The notes below the pieces were generated by a model. That model worked only from the letters and a program-made list of their open reading frames with translations, did no database searches and was not told where the DNA came from. 64,000 nucleotides of DNA, taken from Planctomycetaceae bacterium (GTDB taxonomy: Bacteria > Planctomycetota > Planctomycetia > Planctomycetales > Planctomycetaceae). Location of the stretch: positions 1 through 64,000 of the forward strand of contig JAJDEJ010000088.1 in the NCBI GenBank assembly GCA_029259815.1, written 5' to 3'. This document shows, piece by piece, positions 59,533 to 64,000 of this stretch (its first letter is position 1; every line of letters begins with the position of its first letter). A program made the translations under genes and the position numbers.

Positions 59533-59976
59533 ATGGCCTATCAGGAAACCGCCGAAGGGCATCACGAACATCACCACGTGAACTATTGGTTGATCTTTAT
59601 CGCCTTGTGTATATGCACGGCGATCTCCGTCGTGTTCGATGTTGTGCAATTGGACCGTCGTCTCATCGCAGTTCTGGTGCTCGCAGTCGCCGTGGCGAAG
59701 GCCCAGTTCGTCATGCGGTACTTCATGCATCTCAAGTTCGAGGGAGCCTGGAAGTACGTGCTGCTGCTGCCGACGGCCATTCTCGCCTGCGGGCTGCCAC
59801 TCGCCCTCGCACCCGACATCGGTCTGCACTACTACCGCACGGACGTCCCCCAGTATCGCACCGCCATGCGGGAAGGGATCATCCCCAACGAGGGTGGAGC
59901 CCCCCTTGAGCCTGAAGCCGGCCATGCGGACGACCATAACCATGCCGGTGGAGACGAAGGAAGCCATCAGGAATGA
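59533..59976 (+). CDS. coxD: Cytochrome c oxidase subunit IV (prokaryotic)
   Basis: A 147-residue membrane protein with three helices (VNYWLIFIALCICTAISVVF, LIAVLVLAVAVAKAQFVMRYFMHLKFE, WKYVLLLPTAILACGLPLALAP). The AKAQFVMRYFMHLKFE segment is the signature of the prokaryotic COX4/CtaF family, an accessory subunit of A-type oxidases. Both ends are His-rich (HHEHHHV at the N-terminus, HADDHNHAGGDEGSH at the C-terminus). It follows coxC by 47 bases. Its ending overlaps the ABC ATPase start by four bases (ATGA). Confidence 0.88.
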   Translation: MAYQETAEGHHEHHHVNYWLIFIALCICTAISVVFDVVQLDRRLIAVLVLAVAVAKAQFVMRYFMHLKFEGAWKYVLLLPTAILACGLPLALAPDIGLHYYRTDVPQYRTAMREGIIPNEGGAPLEPEAGHADDHNHAGGDEGSHQE

Positions 59977-60917
59977 CTGATCCCGCCCTCTCGGTGGAGG
60001 GTGTCTCGTTCCGGTACGGCGACCGGCAGGCGCTCCATGATGTGACGTTTGCTGTACAACCGGGAGAGATCTTCGGATTGCTCGGACCAAACGGCGGCGG
60101 CAAGACGACCCTGTTCCGCATCCTCTCGACGACGCTGCCGGTTCAACAGGGAAGGGCAACTCTTGCAGGGCACGATGTCGCTGCATCTCCGGACGCTGTC
60201 CGCCGCACGATTGGAGTGACGTTTCAGTCGCCCAGTCTCGATCCGAAGCTGACCGTCGGTGAAAACCTGACCTATCAGGGTCACCTCTATGGCATGACGG
60301 GGGCGACTCTGAAGCAGCGCTGCGACGATTTGCTCAATCGGCTGGGACTGTCCGATCGCCGCAGCGACATCGCCGAGACACTCTCCGGCGGACTGAAACG
60401 ACGGGTCGAAATCGCCAAGAGTCTGTTGCATGAGCCGCGTATTCTCCTGTTGGACGAACCAAGCACGGGACTCGACCCGGGAGCAAGACACGATCTCTGG
60501 CGATACCTTTCGCAACTCCGCAGTGAAGCCGGCGTCACAGTGATGGTGACGACACACCTCATGGAAGAGGCCGAGCGTTGCGACCGGCTAGGACTGCTCA
60601 GCAAGGGTGAACTCGTCGCCTTGGGCACACCGGACGAACTGCGAACCTCCGTCGGCGGCGATTGCATCACGGTCCAGCCAGTCGAGCCGGGAAGCGACTT
60701 GCCGACACGGATTCGCGAGCGGTTCGAAGTCGACGTTCAGGAAGTCGATGGGGCCATTCGTGTGGAACGCGAGCAGGGCCATGAGTTGGTCCGCGATCTC
60801 GTGGCTGCGTTCCCCAACGCCGTCAAGTCCGTCGCCTTCGGCAAACCCACACTCGAAGACGTGTTCATTCAAAGGACCGGCCACCACTTCTGGGATGAGG
60901 AGCCGAGCGACTCATGA
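59973..60917 (+). CDS. ABC transporter ATP-binding protein
   Basis: A 314-residue ATPase of the daunorubicin/CcmA-like ABC-2 group. Walker A is GLLGPNGGGKTTLFRIL (residues about 35-50, with Gly in place of the usual Ala), signature ETLSGGLKRRVEIAKSLL near 135, Walker B ILLLDEPSTGLDPGAR and the H-loop in MVTTHLMEEAERCDRLGLL. A C-terminal extension (about 230-314) is of the regulatory DUF4162 type. It couples with the permease that follows 63 bases later. Position between coxD and SCO suggests a role in oxidase assembly or copper/heme delivery, an inference. Confidence 0.92.
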   Translation: MTDPALSVEGVSFRYGDRQALHDVTFAVQPGEIFGLLGPNGGGKTTLFRILSTTLPVQQGRATLAGHDVAASPDAVRRTIGVTFQSPSLDPKLTVGENLTYQGHLYGMTGATLKQRCDDLLNRLGLSDRRSDIAETLSGGLKRRVEIAKSLLHEPRILLLDEPSTGLDPGARHDLWRYLSQLRSEAGVTVMVTTHLMEEAERCDRLGLLSKGELVALGTPDELRTSVGGDCITVQPVEPGSDLPTRIRERFEVDVQEVDGAIRVEREQGHELVRDLVAAFPNAVKSVAFGKPTLEDVFIQRTGHHFWDEEPSDS

Positions 60918-60936
60918 CGCATCCCATCACATTCAG

Positions 60937-60980
60937 CCCTCCGCGCGGCCTCCGCGCCTCTGCGTCTCCGCGGTGAACTC
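60937..60980. repeat. CTCCGCG-family repeat, left copy
   Basis: The segment CCCTCCGCGCGGCCTCCGCG and CCTCTGCGTCTCCGCGGTGA ends at the permease ATG. An inverted copy lies after the permease gene (61805-61848). Confidence 0.65.
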
Positions 60981-61796
60981 ATGTCACAACCCTCATCCAA
61001 CATGCCTCTCGCCGTCTGGTCGCTGACGAAGCGTGAACTGGTCCGCTTCGTGCGGCAGCGGTCACGTGCGATCGGGGCGTTCCTCCAGCCGGTGATTTTC
61101 TGGGTGTTGTTCGGCACGGGTCTGTCCGGCTCGTTTCGCATGCCGGGAACCGAAGGAGGGCTGTCCTACGCGGAGTTCTTCCTGCCGGGCATCGCTGCGA
61201 TGATCGTGATGTTCACGTCAATCTTTTCTGCCATCTCTGTGATTCAAGATCGCAATGAGGGCTTTTTGCAGGGTGTCCTCGTCTCACCCGTCTCTCGCAC
61301 ATCGATCGTACTTGGCAAGCTGTGCGGCGGGACTTTGTTGGCAGTGCTGCAAGGTTTGCTGTTTCTCGGGCTGGCCGCAGGTCTACAATTCACAGGACTC
61401 GTCCCCAAGATGGATTGGAATCTGTCGGTGACCAGTTTCGTCGGGACGGTCGCCTTCCTGATGTTGATGGGCTTTGGTCTCTGCGGACTCGGGTACATCT
61501 TCGCCTGGCGACTGGATTCGATTCAGGGGTTTCATGCGATCATGAGTGTGCTGCTGTTTCCGATGTGGCTGCTGTCTGGTGCGTTTTTCCCGGCAGCCGG
61601 CAGTGGCTGGCTCAAGTGGATCATCGCTGCTAATCCGTTGACATACGGGGTCGCAGGACTGCGGCGGGTGATGGCGAGCGACGCGGCATCGGTTGCAGAG
61701 TTACCATCGATGGGAACGTGTATTGCCGTGTCGGTCGTGTTTGCCTTGGTGTGTGTGGTGATTGATGTCCGCATGACGAAGAAGCATCGTATCTGA
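60981..61796 (+). CDS. ABC-2 type permease
   Basis: A 271-residue integral membrane protein with about six helices. It opens SLTKRELVRFVRQRSRAIGAFLQPVIFWVLFG, followed by FFLPGIAAMIVMFTSIFSAISVIQDRNEGFL, the conserved ABC-2 region (RNEG and LVSPVSRTSIVLGK), and IFAWRLDSIQGFHAIMSVLLFPMWLLSGAFFPA with WLKWIIAANPLTYGVAGLRRV at the end, typical of drug/polyketide or CcmB-type permeases. It is the membrane partner of the preceding ATPase. Inverted repeats flank the gene on both sides. Confidence 0.92.
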   Translation: MSQPSSNMPLAVWSLTKRELVRFVRQRSRAIGAFLQPVIFWVLFGTGLSGSFRMPGTEGGLSYAEFFLPGIAAMIVMFTSIFSAISVIQDRNEGFLQGVLVSPVSRTSIVLGKLCGGTLLAVLQGLLFLGLAAGLQFTGLVPKMDWNLSVTSFVGTVAFLMLMGFGLCGLGYIFAWRLDSIQGFHAIMSVLLFPMWLLSGAFFPAAGSGWLKWIIAANPLTYGVAGLRRVMASDAASVAELPSMGTCIAVSVVFALVCVVIDVRMTKKHRI

Positions 61797-61804
61797 CGAG
61801 GGAT

Positions 61805-61848
61805 TTACACCGCGGAGACGCGGAGGCACAGAGACGCGCGGAGAGTCT
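61805..61848. repeat. CTCCGCG-family repeat, right (inverted) copy
   Basis: TTACACCGCGGAGACGCGGA and GGCACAGAGACGCGCGGAGA are the inverse of the left copy at 60937-60980 with about five mismatches over the best 27 bases. It ends just before GTG 61850. Confidence 0.65.
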
Positions 61849-61849
61849 G

Positions 61850-63079
61850 GTGAGAGAGTCGTTGATCATTCTGACAGTCGTCGCCTTCTGGGGGAGCGGG
61901 AGCATTGCGGATGATGCTGGTGTCACGTCGGCACAGGAGCCGATCGTTGTGCAGCCGTCGGAGGAGGATGATCCGGTCGTCATCGTTCTCGGCGAGGAGC
62001 AGGATGACCCGCTGTTGATCGGTCCATTCGAGTTGATCGATCAGAATGGTGAGACGTTTTCGAGCGAGGAACTGGCGGGGCATCCGTGGGTGGCGAGTTT
62101 CATCTTTACGAAGTGTGCGGGGTTCTGCCCGACACTCGTCCGGGACATGAAACTTGAGATCGCCGACCGCGTGAAGGATCCGGAGGTGCGATACGTGACG
62201 ATCACGGTCGACCCGGAGTACGACACGCCGGAGAAACTCAAACAGTACGCTGACGTGTACGGCGTCGATGCTGAAAAGTGGAAGTTCCTCACGGGTGACA
62301 AGGACACGATCTATCGCATCGTCCAGCACGGATTTCGGTTGCCCGTTTTCGAGATGGAAGGAGAGGATCGCAGGCCAGGATTCGAGGTGGCACACTCGTT
62401 GAGCCTGATTCATGTTGGACCGGACGGGCGAATCATTGGCAAGTATGACAGCCGTGAGTCGGGCGAGGTACTCTCGCTGCGACGCGTGTTGAACGGTCAA
62501 ATCGAGACGCCGGAGGAGAATCTGCCGATCGTGGGTGAGCCTGCGACTGACGAGGACACGAGCGATCAACTGACGGAGGTGCCGTCAGTGCAAGTGCAGG
62601 ACGCACTGGCGATGGTCGACGACAGGCAACTCCCCGACTGGGCCGCTCGGCTGCCGACGACCAATGCGATGCTCAACGGACTGGCGACCGTCCTGCTGAT
62701 GCTGGGCTTCATCGCCATCAAGCTGGGCAACGTCCGTGTCCACAAACGGATGATGCTGATGGCGTTTGGGACGTCGATCGCGTTCCTCGCCTGCTACCTG
62801 ACGTATCATTTCGCCCTCAACCATTACACGGGAACCCACGGGAAGTCATTCGAAGGAACGGGAGCCGTACGCACGGCTTACTACGCGATCCTCATCAGTC
62901 ATGTGCTGTTGGCGATGGCGGTGCCCGTCTTGGCGATCATCACGATCTATCGGGGATTACGGGAGCAATGGGACGCTCACCGCCGCATCGCGCGGGTGAC
63001 GTTCCCGATCTGGCTTTACGTGTCTGTGACAGGGGTTATCATTTACGGAATGCTGTACCATTGGCCGGTCGCCGTTTAG
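61850..63079 (+). CDS. SCO1/SenC - DUF420 fusion protein
   Basis: A 409-residue fusion. The N-terminal half is a SCO copper chaperone: signal-like LIILTVVAFWGSGSIA, then FIFTKCAGFCPTLVRDM with the copper-binding cysteines Cys89 and Cys93 and His182 in EVAHSLSLIHVGPDG. The C-terminal half (from about residue 268) has four helices with DUF420 sequence (LATVLLMLGFIAIKLGNVRVHKRMMLMAFG, FEGTGAVRTAYYAILISHVLLAMAVPVLAIITIYRG, RIARVTFPIWLYVSVTGVIIYGMLY), otherwise a separate family in oxidase clusters. SCO proteins load CuA of subunit II. Start GTG 61850. Confidence 0.93.
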   Translation: MRESLIILTVVAFWGSGSIADDAGVTSAQEPIVVQPSEEDDPVVIVLGEEQDDPLLIGPFELIDQNGETFSSEELAGHPWVASFIFTKCAGFCPTLVRDMKLEIADRVKDPEVRYVTITVDPEYDTPEKLKQYADVYGVDAEKWKFLTGDKDTIYRIVQHGFRLPVFEMEGEDRRPGFEVAHSLSLIHVGPDGRIIGKYDSRESGEVLSLRRVLNGQIETPEENLPIVGEPATDEDTSDQLTEVPSVQVQDALAMVDDRQLPDWAARLPTTNAMLNGLATVLLMLGFIAIKLGNVRVHKRMMLMAFGTSIAFLACYLTYHFALNHYTGTHGKSFEGTGAVRTAYYAILISHVLLAMAVPVLAIITIYRGLREQWDAHRRIARVTFPIWLYVSVTGVIIYGMLYHWPVAV

Positions 63080-63081
63080 CA

Positions 63082-63098
63082 GCACATTTGAAATGTGC
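63082..63098. other. Small hairpin after the SCO-DUF420 gene
   Basis: GCACAT-TTGAA-ATGTGC is a 6-bp stem located just after the stop at 63079. No U-tract follows; a weak transcript-end or regulatory hairpin is possible. Confidence 0.3.
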
Positions 63099-63136
63099 GG
63101 CTCAACGGAGTTCGACCTCGAATCGGATGAATTGTT

Positions 63137-63412
63137 ATGAAGCGCAGTATCGCAATCTTGGCTCTATTGATCGGCGCGATGGGGGCAACCCCGGCTCATG
63201 CTTGCCCGATGTGCAAGTACGCCAACGAGAACAATCAGCAATCCGAGGCTGAAATGGCCCGTCCGCGAGCCTACATGTACAGCATCCTGTTCATGATCGC
63301 GATGCCCATGACCTTGGTGACCGGTTACGGCCTTGCCTTCTACCGCCTCTCGAAGAAGCAGCGGGAAATGATGTCGATCGAACCGCTCGATGACGGACCG
63401 GAGATTCTCTAA
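63137..63412 (+). CDS. Small exported CPMC membrane protein
   Basis: A 91-residue protein. The signal peptide MKRSIAILALLIGAMGATPAHA precedes CPMCKYANENN, a short Cys-x2-Cys motif at about residues 23-26, and one membrane helix follows (MYSILFMIAMPMTLVTGYGLAFY, about residues 47-69). The C-terminal tail is cytosolic or periplasmic. Similar short CPMC proteins accompany planctomycete oxidase/SCO genes; a metal-binding or thiol role in oxidase assembly is possible but not established. ATG 63137 is the only sensible start. It precedes the VWA gene by 35 bases. Confidence 0.78.
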   Translation: MKRSIAILALLIGAMGATPAHACPMCKYANENNQQSEAEMARPRAYMYSILFMIAMPMTLVTGYGLAFYRLSKKQREMMSIEPLDDGPEIL

Positions 63413-63447
63413 CAGCCCTCAAGTCGAGGGGAGCAAGTGCCCGGACG

Positions 63448-64000
63448 ATGTACTTCGCCAATCCGTGGGGACTGCTCGGTTTGATCTCGCTGCCTGTGAT
63501 TGCAGCGATTCATCTGTTTCAACGCCGCTTCCCACCGCTGCTTGTCGCCGGTGCTCATCTGTGGGGAGCCGAAACGCGCGTGCAGACTGCTGGCAGGCGT
63601 CGTGATCGTCTCCCCATCACTGCGACACTCCTGCTCGAACTGCTCGCGGGACTGATCTTCAGTCTCGCACTCGCCCAACCCCGCTTCGGCGAACTGGGCA
63701 GTGTCTCGCATCTGGTGGTCGTGTTGGACGACTCGGCGTCGATGTCTGCAACGCCTCCGGGCGAGGTCCGCTTTCGCGATGCAGCGATCACACGTCTTGC
63801 AGAGCGAGTCGAAGAGATGGATCGCGACAGCCGCGTGACCCTCATCCGCTCAGGCCTCCAACCGACACTCCTCGGCGGAAGAGCGGCCTTGTGGGACGAG
63901 GCCCGCGCCGTTCTCGCTGATTGGCAGCCACGTGCGACGAAGCACGACTTCCAACCAGCATGGGACGAGGCGGCACGCATCGTTGGCACGAACGGTCAAT
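63448..64000 (+). CDS. BatA/VWA-type membrane protein, N-terminal part (cut by window end)
   Basis: The frame starts at ATG 63448 and stays open to the window end (184 codons). It begins MYFANPWGLLGLISLPVIAAIHLFQRRFPP, the aerotolerance BatA N-terminal helix with its Trp/Pro-rich start, followed by a second helix (LLLELLAGLIFSLALAQPRFGE) and then a von Willebrand A-like domain with HLVVVLDDSASMSATPPGE, where D-D-S-A-S-M holds the DxSxS MIDAS motif. In planctomycetes such proteins sit next to MoxR ATPase and DUF58 genes, which may lie beyond the edge. Function is inferred from the family. Confidence 0.85.
   Translation, partial: MYFANPWGLLGLISLPVIAAIHLFQRRFPPLLVAGAHLWGAETRVQTAGRRRDRLPITATLLLELLAGLIFSLALAQPRFGELGSVSHLVVVLDDSASMSATPPGEVRFRDAAITRLAERVEEMDRDSRVTLIRSGLQPTLLGGRAALWDEARAVLADWQPRATKHDFQPAWDEAARIVGTNGQ

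Noticed and set aside
60937-61848. Composite transposon around the ABC permease
   Set aside because: Inverted repeats are present but there is no transposase gene and no target-site duplication visible; treated as repeat flanking only.
1-64000. tRNA or rRNA genes
   Set aside because: No cloverleaf-like segment or conserved rRNA stretch was seen when reading through the gaps.

Overview
The window reads as a chromosomal segment of a planctomycete (Planctomycetota, probably Planctomycetales/Planctomycetaceae; genus not determinable by eye). The evidence is a DUF1549/DUF1553 - DUF1501 - WD40 gene trio, an ECF sigma factor with a long membrane-anchored C-terminal extension, CPMC-type small proteins, lipid A and FabI genes of a Gram-negative-type envelope, and a moderately GC-rich sequence with short quasi-tandem repeats between genes. 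No rRNA, tRNA, CRISPR array, transposase or prophage gene was seen.

Region 1 (1-26461, all + strand) is an exopolysaccharide / surface glycan locus. It holds eleven glycosyltransferases (seven GT4, four GT2), four SAM methyltransferases (the first cut by the window edge), a WecE-type sugar aminotransferase, GDP-mannose 4,6-dehydratase, an SDR epimerase, a Wzy-like polymerase, a heparinase II/III-family protein, two tandem DUF218 (YdcF/ElyC-like) membrane proteins and a Wzz/BY-kinase chain-length regulator. Many neighbours overlap by 1-25 bases, so much of it is probably one or a few transcripts. No flippase, export channel (Wza) or initiating sugar-phosphate transferase is inside the window.

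Region 2 (26527-31761, - strand) is the planctomycete trio DUF1549/DUF1553 (with a huge coiled-coil insertion) - DUF1501 - WD40. Region 3 (32044-42225) is mixed: fabI, lpxK, a PDZ-like secreted repeat protein, an ECF sigma factor fused to four STN-like modules, a four-helix-bundle (IVP) protein embedded in heptamer repeats, a redoxin, a zinc-ribbon membrane protein and a DUF4392 (D-glutamate cyclase-like) protein.

Region 4 (42575-63079, + strand) is a terminal-respiration cluster: Rieske protein with a repeat-bearing N-terminus, cytochrome b6-like protein with the cysteine expected for heme c_n, a petD-like subunit, a 1255-residue octaheme cytochrome c, two cupredoxin-like lipoproteins, a diheme cytochrome c lipoprotein, cytochrome c oxidase subunits II and I (A2-type YSHPAV motif), heme A synthase, heme O synthase, subunit III with a coiled-coil insertion, subunit IV, an ABC transporter pair and a SCO-DUF420 fusion. 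Together these look like a quinol:cytochrome c reductase coupled to an aa3/caa3-type oxidase with its assembly factors. A small CPMC protein and the start of a BatA/VWA gene close the window.

The most unusual features are the architecture of the respiratory cluster and several distinct short-repeat families lying in the gene boundaries between 33.9 and 61.9 kb, including a composite hairpin + AACTGA-repeat module found twice, directly before the cytochrome b and cox III start codons.
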